A stretch of 64,000 bases of DNA from JACRNA01 sp964366335 (GTDB taxonomy: Bacteria; Patescibacteriota; Microgenomatia; CAZETR01; Amesbacteraceae): the NCBI GenBank assembly GCA_964366335.1, contig CAYITQ010000001.1, forward strand, positions 43,692 to 107,691. Direction: 5' to 3'. The notes below the pieces were generated by a model, which saw nothing but the letters and a program-made list of their open reading frames with translations, was not told the DNA's origin and did no database searches. This document shows positions 15,276-23,937 of this stretch, piece after piece; within the stretch, counting starts at the first letter, position 1; every line of letters starts with the position of its first letter. A program made the position numbers and the translations under genes.

Positions 15276-16073
15276 ATGAAGAAAATCTTACTATCAGTAG
15301 TCCTCGCTACTTACAACGAAGAACGGAATATCGCCAGATGTCTGGATTCAGTTTGGGAGTTGGCAGATGAAATACTAATTGTAGACGGCAAGTCTACCGA
15401 TGATACCGTCAAAATAGCCAAAAAATACAAGGCTAAGATTATTTTAGTTGACAATAATCCCACCCACTTTCATGCTCAGAAAAAAATCGCCATAGACAAA
15501 GCCTCTGGTGATTGGATCCTCCAGCTCGATGCTGATGAATGCTTGACCCCCGAGTTGGTCAATGAAATAAAGGGACACCTCCGAGGTGGCCGAATGGACT
15601 CCTCGGAGGTGAATGGGTATTGGTTGCCGAGAAAAAATTACTTTTTGGGACGGTTTTTGACCAAAGGTGGTCAATATCCCGATTACACCATGCGTCTGTA
15701 TAGAAACGGCAAAGGTAATTTGCCGGCCCTCGATGTCCATGAGCAGGCAGTAATTGAGGGAGAAGTAGGGTATTTGATAAACCCCATGTTGCATTATGGC
15801 ACTCCCGACTTTGAAAATTATCTCGTCCGCAACAATAAATATACATCTCTCATGGCTGAGCAATTTGCCGAGCAAAAAGTTCCCATTAATCTCCTTTACA
15901 CTTTTATACATTTATTCTTTTATCCATTGCGCGAGTTTGTCTGGATATATTTCAGACATCGTGGCTATGTAGACGGGTTTCCAGGCTTTGTCTTTGCCCT
16001 ATTTTCCGGACTTCGCTTTGCTATTGCTTACATCAAATACTGGCAAGTTACTAAATATTCGGCACATGATTAA
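15276..16073 (+). CDS. GT2 glycosyltransferase, WaaE/KdtX-like
   Basis: 265 aa. GT-A fold: LLSVVLATYNEERNIARCL at 5-23, IVDGKSTDDT, and the DXD motif Asp85-Ala-Asp87 in LQLDADE. NYFLGRFLTKGGQYPDYTMRLYR and DVHE are typical of the WaaE-type beta-glucosyltransferase group. The C-terminal hydrophobic stretch (FPGFVFALFSGLRFAIAYI) suggests membrane attachment. Residues about 100-112 (GHLRGGRMDSSEV) are encoded by a palindromic element and look like an insertion between the LTPEL helix and NGYWLPRK. The next gene starts 8 nt before its end. An octamer island lies at 15901-15924. Confidence 0.87.
   Translation: MKKILLSVVLATYNEERNIARCLDSVWELADEILIVDGKSTDDTVKIAKKYKAKIILVDNNPTHFHAQKKIAIDKASGDWILQLDADECLTPELVNEIKGHLRGGRMDSSEVNGYWLPRKNYFLGRFLTKGGQYPDYTMRLYRNGKGNLPALDVHEQAVIEGEVGYLINPMLHYGTPDFENYLVRNNKYTSLMAEQFAEQKVPINLLYTFIHLFFYPLREFVWIYFRHRGYVDGFPGFVFALFSGLRFAIAYIKYWQVTKYSAHD
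15576..15611. repeat. In-frame palindromic element inside a GT2 gene
   Basis: CACCTCCGAGG (15576-15586) and CCTCGGAGGTG (15601-15611) are perfect 11-bp inverted repeats around a 14-nt spacer. The left arm with its flank also forms its own hairpin, CACCT-CCG-AGGTG. It is GC-rich compared with its surroundings and stays in frame. It resembles in principle the palindromic elements inserted in Rickettsia genes. Confidence 0.6.
15901..15924 (+). repeat. 8-bp tandem-repeat island in a GT2 gene
   Basis: CTTTTATA, CATTTATT, CTTTTATC in phase; resembles the unit at 13199-13230. Encodes TFIHLFFYP. Confidence 0.5.
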
Positions 16074-17052
16074 AGTAGGCTTTATCACAAAATCCATGAC
16101 CGATGACAATGCCCAGAGAGGAGTCGGTTTCTATGCCAAGCGTCTGCTCGAAAGGCTAAAGGCTCAAGGCTCAAGGCTCAATATTGAGATTTTAGAAGAC
16201 AAATATAGTGAAGTGGATATAGTTCACTATCCATATTTTGATTTGTTCTACCACACTCTCCCCTTATTCCCAAAGACAAAAACAGTAGTCACGGTCCACG
16301 ACGTCATACCTCTGGAATTTCCAAACGTATATAAGCAAGGTCTAAAAGCAAAGCTTAATTTGTACTTGCAAGGCCTGGCCTTGCAAACTGTTGGCACTGT
16401 TATTACCGATTCATTTTATTCACTCAAAAATATTCATAAATATTTAGGTGTCCCTCACGAAAAATTGAAATTAGTTTATCTGGCTGCGGATGAAATATTT
16501 AAACCAAAAAAAGTTACTAAAAAATATAATTTACCCAAAGATTTTGTATTGTATGTGGGGGATGTTAATTACAACAAAAATATTCCGGGACTGATCCAAG
16601 CCGCGAAGCTTGCAAATTTACCATTAGTCATGGTTGGTAAACAAGCAGCCGAAGTTGAATCAATGGATTTGAATCACCCAGAACTTGTCCATCTTTCTAT
16701 GAACTATGAACTAATAACTAATTACCCGATACGGTTGGGATTTGTCCCAGATGAGGATTTGGTAGATATTTATAATTTGGCAAGCGTATATTGCCAGGCA
16801 TCATTCTCAGAAGGCTTTGGTCTCAATCCTTTGGAGGCATTGGCCTGTGGGACACCTGTGGCATCAAGTAATCGTGGCTCTCTACCAGAAATATTGGGTG
16901 AAAATGCTGTCTATTTTGATCCCGATGACACTTCACAAATAGCTAGTGCCATATTGAAGGCCAAAAATAGTAAAATAGACTTCAAATCAAATTTGACTTG
17001 GGAAAAAACAGCAAAAGAAACGTTAATGATCTACAAATCACTATGTCCATAA
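16066..17052 (+). CDS. GT4 glycosyltransferase (GT-B fold)
   Basis: 328 aa from the ATG at 16066, chosen because MIKVGFITKSM is the normal GT4 N-terminus and it overlaps the previous stop by 8 nt. RGVGFYAKRLLERL is the acceptor-side helix. The C-terminal nucleotide-sugar domain has VLYVGDVNYNKNI and the E-x7-E region EGFGLNPLEALACGTPV. It is a cytoplasmic retaining transferase, mannosyl- or glucosyl-like, acting on a lipid-linked glycan; the sugar is unknown. Heptamer islands at 16153-16180 and 16696-16723 encode RLKAQGSRL and SMNYELITN, both in surface loops. Confidence 0.88.
   Translation: MIKVGFITKSMTDDNAQRGVGFYAKRLLERLKAQGSRLNIEILEDKYSEVDIVHYPYFDLFYHTLPLFPKTKTVVTVHDVIPLEFPNVYKQGLKAKLNLYLQGLALQTVGTVITDSFYSLKNIHKYLGVPHEKLKLVYLAADEIFKPKKVTKKYNLPKDFVLYVGDVNYNKNIPGLIQAAKLANLPLVMVGKQAAEVESMDLNHPELVHLSMNYELITNYPIRLGFVPDEDLVDIYNLASVYCQASFSEGFGLNPLEALACGTPVASSNRGSLPEILGENAVYFDPDDTSQIASAILKAKNSKIDFKSNLTWEKTAKETLMIYKSLCP
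16153..16180 (+). repeat. Heptamer tandem-repeat island in a GT4 gene
   Basis: AGGCTAA followed by three exact AGGCTCA units. The most perfect island in the window. It encodes RLKAQGSRLN. Confidence 0.8.
16696..16723 (+). repeat. Heptamer tandem-repeat island in a GT4 gene
   Basis: TCTATGA, ACTATGA, ACTAATA, ACTAATT in phase. Encodes SMNYELITN. Confidence 0.7.
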
Positions 17053-18146
17053 AAACAATTTTTAAATATATTCTCACTTGGCAGATGGCCATAATTATTG
17101 TTTCCCGCTCAGCGGGATTATTTTTGCCTCTGCAGGAAACCTATATTGGTGGCGCCACCCAAGCCTATGTCGAAAACCCCCTGCTCTATTCCAGAGCCAA
17201 TTTTGATGGTAATCATTATCTGACTATTGCCAGACGGGGTTATGGCTATGCCCAGCAAGCCTTCTTTCCGCTTTATCCAAACTTAATCCGTTATTTTTCC
17301 AAATACATGCTTCCGGTTACCTCGGGTGTGGCCATTAGCATTGTTAGCTTTTTTATCGCCATTATATTTTTGGTCAAACTGGTTAAACTAGACGATTCTG
17401 ATCCAAATATTGCCAAGTGGACAATAATCAGTTTATTAACCTTTCCCACAAGCTTCTTTTTGGGCAGTGTTTATACCGAAGGCTTGTTTCTGATGCTGGT
17501 GGTTTTGAGTTTTTATTGTGCTAGGACTGGCCGCTGGTGGCTAGCCGGTATCTTTGGGGCATTCGCCAGCTATACCCGCTTTGTAGGTATATTTTTATTA
17601 CCAGCTTTATTGTTTGAATGGTTTGAGACTTCAAAAAACAAGAAAAATTTAATACCAATATTATTAATCCCAATAGGTTTATTAATCTATATGCAGTTTT
17701 TGGACAAAACTACTGGAGATCCTTTTGCCTTCATTCATGTCCAAAAACTATTTGGCCAAGGCAGAAGTGAGAAGTTTATCTTGCTCTACCAAGTATTTTG
17801 GAGATATATCAAGATGGTTTTTACAGTAGATCTCAACAATCCTATTTATCCCACGGTGGTTCTGGAATTTGTGACTGGTATTGCCTTCCTGTGGGCTTCA
17901 ATAGCAGTCGCAATTAAGCAACGCCGTTCATATGCTGTCTTTGCCGTCCTTTCCTACCTTATACCCACTCTCACAGGCAATCTGGTGTCTCTGCCCCGCT
18001 ATATCCTGACTGCATTTCCTTTTTTTATAGGTTATGGTAGATTTTTAACACAATATAAACATCTTCGTCTGATTATATTACCTGTCAGTGGACTACTGTT
18101 AGTTATTTATTTAGGGATGTTTATACGAGGTTATTGGGTTGCATGA
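17043..18146 (+). CDS. PIG-V/GT76-like GT-C mannosyltransferase
   Basis: 367 aa from the ATG at 17043 (10-nt overlap with the GT4 gene). NFDGNHYLTIARRGY and QAFFPLYPNLIRY in the first outer loop are the signature of the PIG-V family (PF04188), with the catalytic Asp in FDG. TSFFLGSVYTEGLFL follows. About ten membrane helices. Family members transfer mannose from dolichol/polyprenyl-phosphate-mannose, so the likely donor is made by one of the DPM1-like enzymes in this locus (inference). Confidence 0.85.
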   Translation: MSIKTIFKYILTWQMAIIIVSRSAGLFLPLQETYIGGATQAYVENPLLYSRANFDGNHYLTIARRGYGYAQQAFFPLYPNLIRYFSKYMLPVTSGVAISIVSFFIAIIFLVKLVKLDDSDPNIAKWTIISLLTFPTSFFLGSVYTEGLFLMLVVLSFYCARTGRWWLAGIFGAFASYTRFVGIFLLPALLFEWFETSKNKKNLIPILLIPIGLLIYMQFLDKTTGDPFAFIHVQKLFGQGRSEKFILLYQVFWRYIKMVFTVDLNNPIYPTVVLEFVTGIAFLWASIAVAIKQRRSYAVFAVLSYLIPTLTGNLVSLPRYILTAFPFFIGYGRFLTQYKHLRLIILPVSGLLLVIYLGMFIRGYWVA

Positions 18147-19423
18147 AAGAAAAGATAAAATCTGTTTGGACAAATCCAGCTCTACGTGGGACGTCAATAT
18201 TTATGGTGGGTAACGTTGTGGTCAGTGGTTTGGCTTTTACCTATCATTTCTTGTTAGCCAGATTATTGGGCCCACATGAATATGGTATTTTGGCCGCCTT
18301 ATTTGGTTTGTTGTACTTTGTTCAAGTTCCTATAAATACTGTAGATTTTTTGATTACAAAATTAATATCTAGTTTTGAAGCCGAAAAAATTGTTAGCCAC
18401 ACCCGAGGGTTGATAAGTTATTTAGTACAAAAGGTAGGTTTAGTATCTTTACTGGTATTTCCAGTTTTATTATTACTATCTAAGTTTGTGCAAGATTTTC
18501 TCAAACTTCCGGAAATAGGTCCAGTGATTGCCATTTGGTTATTTATCTATCTACTATTAATTATTACTGTCTTACGGGCGGTGCTTAAAGCATGGCTACG
18601 GTTTACTGACCTAGTCTTGAATCAAATCATTGAAATGGTTGCAAGACTTGGACTCTCAGTGGTTTTTATTTATTTTGTTTCAGCTTGGTATGGTTGGGGT
18701 TTAGTAGGAGTTATTCTGGCTTCGTTGCTAGTTTTATTTATAAGTTTGTTTCAGGTGCGCGAAATATTATCAGTACCAACAGATAAATTTGAACATCACA
18801 AATGGCCGATTAAATCTCTGGGGATCGGGGGATTAGTATTGTCACTTGCTTATACTCTCATGTATTCAATTGACATTTTATTAGTCAAACATTTTTTTAG
18901 TGATTATTGGACCGGTATTTATGCAGTACTGGTTACAGCCGGTAAAGTGGTCTATTTTGCTCAATCGCCCTTGAGTACAGCAATGATCCCGGTGGTGGCT
19001 AGAAAATCCCAGCATCCGGCTCACGCCAGAAATGACCTATGGTTTTTACTTGGAATTTCAGGATTAATCGGGACGTCGATCGTGGGCTTGTATTTTGTTG
19101 CCTCGCAAGCATTAGTTATATCGGTGTTTTCGAGTAAGTTTATCGCGGCCGCCCCTTTGATGGCTTGGATGGGCCTGGCAATTTTTGGTTATGCCCTAGC
19201 CAATACCTGCGCCGGATTTTTATTGGCCTTAAATAAGACAAAGGCTGCCTGGATTTCATTGCTTGGATTGTTTGCCGAAGCAACCGGAATCTATTTATTT
19301 CATGCCAGTTTGACTCAGGTTGTATTATCTTTGGGAATTGTTTTTGGTATACTTGCCCTAGTTTTAATAATTTATAGCTTCTATGTCACGCGTCCAGCTA
19401 TCAATAGTAGTCCCGGCTTATAA
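18143..19423 (+). CDS. Oligosaccharide flippase (Wzx/MOP superfamily)
   Basis: 426 aa from the ATG at 18143; an in-frame TTG lies 9 nt earlier. The N-terminus has ALRGTSIFMVGNVVVSG then LLARLLGPHEYGILAALFGL, typical of polysaccharide-biosynthesis flippases (PF01943/PF13440). Twelve or so hydrophobic helices fill the rest. It would move a polyprenyl-diphosphate-linked glycan from the inner to the outer face, linking the cytoplasmic GT2/GT4 enzymes with the GT-C and ligase-like proteins. It overlaps the previous gene by 4 nt and the next by 41 nt. Confidence 0.88.
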   Translation: MKEKIKSVWTNPALRGTSIFMVGNVVVSGLAFTYHFLLARLLGPHEYGILAALFGLLYFVQVPINTVDFLITKLISSFEAEKIVSHTRGLISYLVQKVGLVSLLVFPVLLLLSKFVQDFLKLPEIGPVIAIWLFIYLLLIITVLRAVLKAWLRFTDLVLNQIIEMVARLGLSVVFIYFVSAWYGWGLVGVILASLLVLFISLFQVREILSVPTDKFEHHKWPIKSLGIGGLVLSLAYTLMYSIDILLVKHFFSDYWTGIYAVLVTAGKVVYFAQSPLSTAMIPVVARKSQHPAHARNDLWFLLGISGLIGTSIVGLYFVASQALVISVFSSKFIAAAPLMAWMGLAIFGYALANTCAGFLLALNKTKAAWISLLGLFAEATGIYLFHASLTQVVLSLGIVFGILALVLIIYSFYVTRPAINSSPGL

Positions 19424-20123
19424 ACAGGAAAAACAGATTGTAAAAAATCTGCAAGATTTAGATGGGGTTCTGAAGGGAATGGGAGTGAGCTATGAGATTA
19501 TTTGTGTCGTAGATGGATTTCTGGATAAGACCTTTGAAAAAGCCAAATCAATTGTTTCAAAAAATATTAAGGTCATAGGTTATCCCAACAATTCCGGTAA
19601 AGGATTTGCTGTTCGTTACGGAATGTCTCACGCCAGCGGCAGTATAATTGGTTTCGTAGATTCTGGAGAGTTAGATTACGGTATGATCCCAATGATGTTG
19701 GAACACTTCAAATGGTATAAAGCGGATGTTATTATCGCCTCAAAACGCCATCCAGTGTCTCAAGTTTATTATCCTTGGCAAAGAAAAATTTTATCATTTG
19801 GTTATCAGATGGGAGTAAAATTACTATTTGGATTAAATGTTCGTGATACTCAAGTGGGAATGAAATTATACAAAAAAGCACTCATAAAAGCAGTACTTCC
19901 CCGACTTTTAGTAAAGAAATTCGCTTTTGACATTGAAATTCTTGCCGTAGCCCACCATTTGGGCTTCACTAAAATATTTGAAGCCCCCGTTAAACTTTCT
20001 ATGAAATTTTTACACACCTCTTCAATCTTTAATACAGGTTTCATTAAAACTGCCTTTAATATGGCTTGGGACACTCTGGCCGTTTTTTACCGTTTGAAAA
20101 TAATGCATTTTTATGATGCGTAA
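19383..20123 (+). CDS. DPM1-like GT2 with altered DXD motif
   Basis: 246 aa. GT-A fold with LSIVVPAYKQEKQIVKNL at 6-23 and NSGKGFAVRYGM, arranged as in dolichol/undecaprenyl-phosphate mannose synthases, and the DTQVGMKLYKK motif of that family. The usual DADLQ is DSGELD (Asp93-Ser-Gly95), so the second metal-binding Asp is missing; Glu96 or Asp98 might replace it. Activity is uncertain. The start lies 41 nt inside the flippase gene; the next gene overlaps by 11 nt. Confidence 0.82.
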   Translation: MSRVQLSIVVPAYKQEKQIVKNLQDLDGVLKGMGVSYEIICVVDGFLDKTFEKAKSIVSKNIKVIGYPNNSGKGFAVRYGMSHASGSIIGFVDSGELDYGMIPMMLEHFKWYKADVIIASKRHPVSQVYYPWQRKILSFGYQMGVKLLFGLNVRDTQVGMKLYKKALIKAVLPRLLVKKFAFDIEILAVAHHLGFTKIFEAPVKLSMKFLHTSSIFNTGFIKTAFNMAWDTLAVFYRLKIMHFYDA

Positions 20124-21870
20124 TTTATTAGTAATCGCGATATCGTTTTTCATCTTTGTTCCTAGCGTATATGCCTCGGAAAGATTTATAAATATTGTCA
20201 ATCCCGTCAGGGTATCCAAGTACAATCTAAACACCTCAGTCAGTATCAATGCTCAATATGAAATAATAAATAAGTTTAATTTACCAGCAACATGGCTTCT
20301 CACCTTAGATGTTTTAGGTGACAAAAATGCAATTAATACTTTAAAAAATTTTGATAAAAATCAAGAATTAGGAATATTCTTAGAAATAAGTCAAGATTCA
20401 GCCGATAAATCTGGAATCGTTTACCATAATACTGGATCTTGGCATTTTGCCAATGCGGTATTTTTATCAGGCTATACCCAAGAAGAAAGAATCAAGTTTA
20501 TAGACACTGTGTTTGCAGAGTTCAAAGAGCAATTTGGTTATTACCCTGTCTCTGTAGGGGCCTGGTGGGTGGATAGTTTTTCTCTGCAATACATGCACGA
20601 TAAATATGGTGTCATTGCCAATTTATCCTGCGCTGATCAATATTCTACAGATAATTATCAGATTTGGGGGACTTATTGGTCCACCCCTTATTATCCGAGT
20701 ATTATCCATGCCGGAATTCCTGCCCAGAGCCCGGAAAATAAAATAGGAGTGGTTACTATGCAGTGGGCACCCCGTGATCCCCGCCGGGGCTATTACAGCA
20801 GTCTGTACAGTACCCAGGATTATTTTACGACCCCCAAACTTGATATCAATTATTTTTCTAATCTGATAGATGTATTTTCTCAGGTTACTGTGGGACTAGA
20901 GGGTGATTTTAGTCCCGATGTTTATCGCGGTGAATTTACCAACCAAATACAGGTTGTGGCTCAAAAAACCGCAACCAAAGTGACCATGGGAGACTTTGCC
21001 AAATGGTATAAAAATAAATTTCCCGATGTATCTCCTGAACAAAAAATTAATTTTGACGGTATGATCTGGTATCAGTCTCCATATTATAGATTGGGTATAG
21101 ATGAGACGAATAAAAAAATTATTGACCTCAGAATTTATTCGTCAGAATATAGAGAGGCGTATTATCTCTGGCCAAATAGGGAAAAAGACTTGCGTATCAA
21201 TATTCCGTCTTTAATTGATTCCGTTCAAGACCCTTTAGAAGTCTGGCAAATTACGGATGTAAATATCAAAACTATGCCTAAGTATTTTGAGTCTGAAAAC
21301 AAACCTCCCGCAAGATTTTTTAAATCAGACTTTGTTTCGGTAAAAAAATCAGGCAATACTTGGCGGGTAGAGATTAACAACAACTTTAAAGACGGAGAGA
21401 TATTTAGCGACTGGAGTCTGGAAACAAAACACTTACTTAAAGCACCCAGAACGCTTATCAGAACGATGATCTCTTTAAACTGGAATAAATTCAAAAAAGA
21501 AAACTATTGGATTTCTCCGGAAGAAATTATCGGATTGGACAAATTGAGACAATTGCCCGCAGGTAAAGTGCTGGTTTATGATTACGAATGTTTGCAATGT
21601 GAGTATTTCGGCAAATCCAAACCAGCTGTTTTTGCTAATTACAGAGATTATGTAGGTAAATATTCACAGAAAAAAATTGTCTACAACAGTGAGATAGTTG
21701 ATTCCAGAGACAGAAATATTGTTAAAGACAAGCTAAAGTCTATGAGAATAGATTATATATATTTAACCAAATATGACCCCTCTGAATTTTTGAAACTTTC
21801 CCCTGGCGACTACGGCATCGAGAAAATATTTGAGAACGCCGTCGTTCAGATTTGGAAAGTAGTAAAATAG
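20113..21870 (+). CDS. Secreted protein with polysaccharide-deacetylase-like barrel
   Basis: 585 aa. A signal peptide at about 1-21 (hydrophobic core then SVYA-SE). Residues about 45-330 look like a glycoside hydrolase/deacetylase-type beta/alpha barrel (LPATWLLTLDVLGD, FGYYPVSVGAWWVDS). The NodB metal triad is not clearly recognisable, so an enzyme activity is not proven. The last 120 residues repeat the theme of the GT-C outer domains (IDYIYLTKYDPSEFLK). It is exported and coupled to the DPM1-like gene, which suggests trimming or binding of the finished glycan. No family name is secure. Confidence 0.6.
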   Translation: MMRNLLVIAISFFIFVPSVYASERFINIVNPVRVSKYNLNTSVSINAQYEIINKFNLPATWLLTLDVLGDKNAINTLKNFDKNQELGIFLEISQDSADKSGIVYHNTGSWHFANAVFLSGYTQEERIKFIDTVFAEFKEQFGYYPVSVGAWWVDSFSLQYMHDKYGVIANLSCADQYSTDNYQIWGTYWSTPYYPSIIHAGIPAQSPENKIGVVTMQWAPRDPRRGYYSSLYSTQDYFTTPKLDINYFSNLIDVFSQVTVGLEGDFSPDVYRGEFTNQIQVVAQKTATKVTMGDFAKWYKNKFPDVSPEQKINFDGMIWYQSPYYRLGIDETNKKIIDLRIYSSEYREAYYLWPNREKDLRINIPSLIDSVQDPLEVWQITDVNIKTMPKYFESENKPPARFFKSDFVSVKKSGNTWRVEINNNFKDGEIFSDWSLETKHLLKAPRTLIRTMISLNWNKFKKENYWISPEEIIGLDKLRQLPAGKVLVYDYECLQCEYFGKSKPAVFANYRDYVGKYSQKKIVYNSEIVDSRDRNIVKDKLKSMRIDYIYLTKYDPSEFLKLSPGDYGIEKIFENAVVQIWKVVK

Positions 21871-21874
21871 CTTC

Positions 21875-22975
21875 ATGAATATCTTAATCTTGTCCTGGCG
21901 TGATCCCCGCAATCCCAAAAGCGGAGGAGCAGAAATGGTCATGTTGAAGTATGCCCTGCATTGGACGAAGTCCGGTCATAAAGTGTTTTGGTTGGGCAGC
22001 CGCTATGATAATCTATCTGTTATCGAGAATATAGGTGGATTAAATATTCACCGTGTCGGACCGGAATTGCAATTTTATAATACTTGGACAATGCTTCTTA
22101 CCTACCCTGTATTTTTGTTAAACAGTATTTGGATTGGTTGGGGAATTGCCAGACATCAAAATATCAATTTAGTTATAGATGCTATTCATGGATTGCCATT
22201 ATTTTCTCCGTTTTATGTCAAGTGCCGTAAGGTCCTCTGGGTATGTGAGGTAGCTGGCACGATTTGGGACAAAATGTATCCTTTTCCAATCAACTGGATA
22301 GGAAAAGTTTTGGAAAAATTGGTGTATTTTATTTATCAGAACAGCGAAATCTGGGCTATTTCAGAAAGTACAAAGAACGATATCCTTAAGATTAATCCGA
22401 AATTGCATGTAAAAATTGTTCCTCTGGGAATAGATATAAAAAGATTCTCTCCAATAAAAAAGTTCGGTTTCCCATCAGCTTTATTTGTAGCACGGTTGGT
22501 AAAAATGAAAGGAATTGAGTCAGCAATTAAAGCTGCCAGGGAAATAAGAAAAAAATTCAATAATTTTGTTCTGTATGTTATCGGTGATGGCGATTCTGAT
22601 TATATAAAGTCTCTAAACGCCCCATCGTGCGTAATATTCTTAGGTAGATTATCCGATAAAGATAGAAATAAATATTTATCAAGGTGTCATTTTTTGATTC
22701 ATCCTTCATTTAAAGAAGGTTTTGGGTTGACAGTTTTGGAAGCTGCTGCCTCCGGCACTCCGACAATAGCCAGAAGGGGAAGCAGTATGGATGAACTGAT
22801 AAATGACGGGAATGATGGGTTATTATTTGACAGTGATAAACAAATTTCTAATCTCTACTTAAAATATTTTGATAATACTAAATATAAAGCACTAACAAGC
22901 AATGCTTTTAAGAGTAGCCATAAATACAATTGGATACAAATATTATCTAATTCCCGAAAAATCACTCAAATATGA
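21875..22975 (+). CDS. GT4 glycosyltransferase (GT-B fold)
   Basis: 366 aa. MNILILSWRDPRNPKSGGAEMVM is the standard N-terminus with the GGAE acceptor loop. The C-terminal domain has SALFVARLVKMKGIESAI and the E-x7-E segment EGFGLTVLEAAASGTPT. It is a cytoplasmic retaining transferase that extends a lipid-linked oligosaccharide. It follows the secreted protein by 4 nt and overlaps the next GT2 by 4 nt (ATGA). Confidence 0.9.
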   Translation: MNILILSWRDPRNPKSGGAEMVMLKYALHWTKSGHKVFWLGSRYDNLSVIENIGGLNIHRVGPELQFYNTWTMLLTYPVFLLNSIWIGWGIARHQNINLVIDAIHGLPLFSPFYVKCRKVLWVCEVAGTIWDKMYPFPINWIGKVLEKLVYFIYQNSEIWAISESTKNDILKINPKLHVKIVPLGIDIKRFSPIKKFGFPSALFVARLVKMKGIESAIKAAREIRKKFNNFVLYVIGDGDSDYIKSLNAPSCVIFLGRLSDKDRNKYLSRCHFLIHPSFKEGFGLTVLEAAASGTPTIARRGSSMDELINDGNDGLLFDSDKQISNLYLKYFDNTKYKALTSNAFKSSHKYNWIQILSNSRKITQI

Positions 22976-23937
22976 AAAAATATCCAAAAATATCAATAAT
23001 AATTGCTCTTTATAAGGAAACAGCCTATTTTTATGAGTCCGTTGCCCAATGTTTACAATTGGATTACTCTAATTTTGAAATTTTAATTGGTGTGGATAGG
23101 GGAGTGAAACTAAATTTTCGAGATCCTAGGATACGTGTTTTGGAAACTGGTTTGTTACGTACAGGGCCAGCCGAAAAAAGAGATATAGGAATTATTAGAT
23201 CAAAGGCTGAATATATTGCTTTTTTAGATGACGACTCTTATCCCAGACGTGATTGGCTTAAAAAAACGATAAATATATTTGACAAACATCCCGAAATAGC
23301 TGCAGTGGGTGGTCCGGGTTTGACTCCACCAATGGATGGCTTTCGTCAGCAAATAACCGGGGCTATTTTGTCTACTTTTTGGGGGACGGGACCATATGCC
23401 TATCGATTTGTACAGAAGCCCAAACGCTTGGTAGACGATTATCCTGCCTATAATTTGATAGCCAGACGGAAAGACTTGGTATCTGTAGGAGGATTTGATA
23501 ATAAATTCTATGGCGGTGAGGATACTGCGTTATGTATAAAATTGATCAACGCAGGAAAAAAGATTCTTTACCATCCTGAAGTGGTCGTTTACCATCACCG
23601 CAGGCATTTTCCGGAAGGATACTTGGCTCAAGTCGGAAATGTCGGATTGCATCGTGGATATTTCGTAAAAAAATTCCCTTCGACATCATTACGACCTAGC
23701 TATTTTATGCCATTGTTTGGGATAGCAACGACTATATTTTTATTATTATTTTCGGTAGTTTTTCCGCCACTGATATGGATAGGGGTATTTTTGTATATAT
23801 TAGGTATTGTTGACGCAATGAAAGTGGCTAACTGGAAAGTTGCCATGATTCTACCCCTTTGCATTTATTTGTCACATTTCAGTTATGCATACAATTTTAC
23901 AAAAGGTCTTTTATTTACAAAATATCTAGAAAAATGA
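22972..23937 (+). CDS. GT2 glycosyltransferase with C-terminal membrane helices
   Basis: 321 aa. ISIIIALYKETAYFYESV starts the GT-A domain; the metal motif is FLDDDSYP near residues 83-90. GGFDNKFYGGEDTALCIKL is the acceptor-side block, with the ED pair replaced in part by GED. Two hydrophobic segments lie at about 245-275 and 285-305. It is like mycofactocin or hyaluronan-type GT2 enzymes in layout, but the sugar is unknown. ATGA overlaps lie at both ends. Confidence 0.86.
   Translation: MKKYPKISIIIALYKETAYFYESVAQCLQLDYSNFEILIGVDRGVKLNFRDPRIRVLETGLLRTGPAEKRDIGIIRSKAEYIAFLDDDSYPRRDWLKKTINIFDKHPEIAAVGGPGLTPPMDGFRQQITGAILSTFWGTGPYAYRFVQKPKRLVDDYPAYNLIARRKDLVSVGGFDNKFYGGEDTALCIKLINAGKKILYHPEVVVYHHRRHFPEGYLAQVGNVGLHRGYFVKKFPSTSLRPSYFMPLFGIATTIFLLLFSVVFPPLIWIGVFLYILGIVDAMKVANWKVAMILPLCIYLSHFSYAYNFTKGLLFTKYLEK

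Noticed and set aside
15444..15911. 155-codon open frame on the minus strand inside the GT2 gene
   Set aside because: It is fully antisense to a gene with clear GT2 motifs, its translation resembles no family, and its length follows from the composition of the opposite strand.
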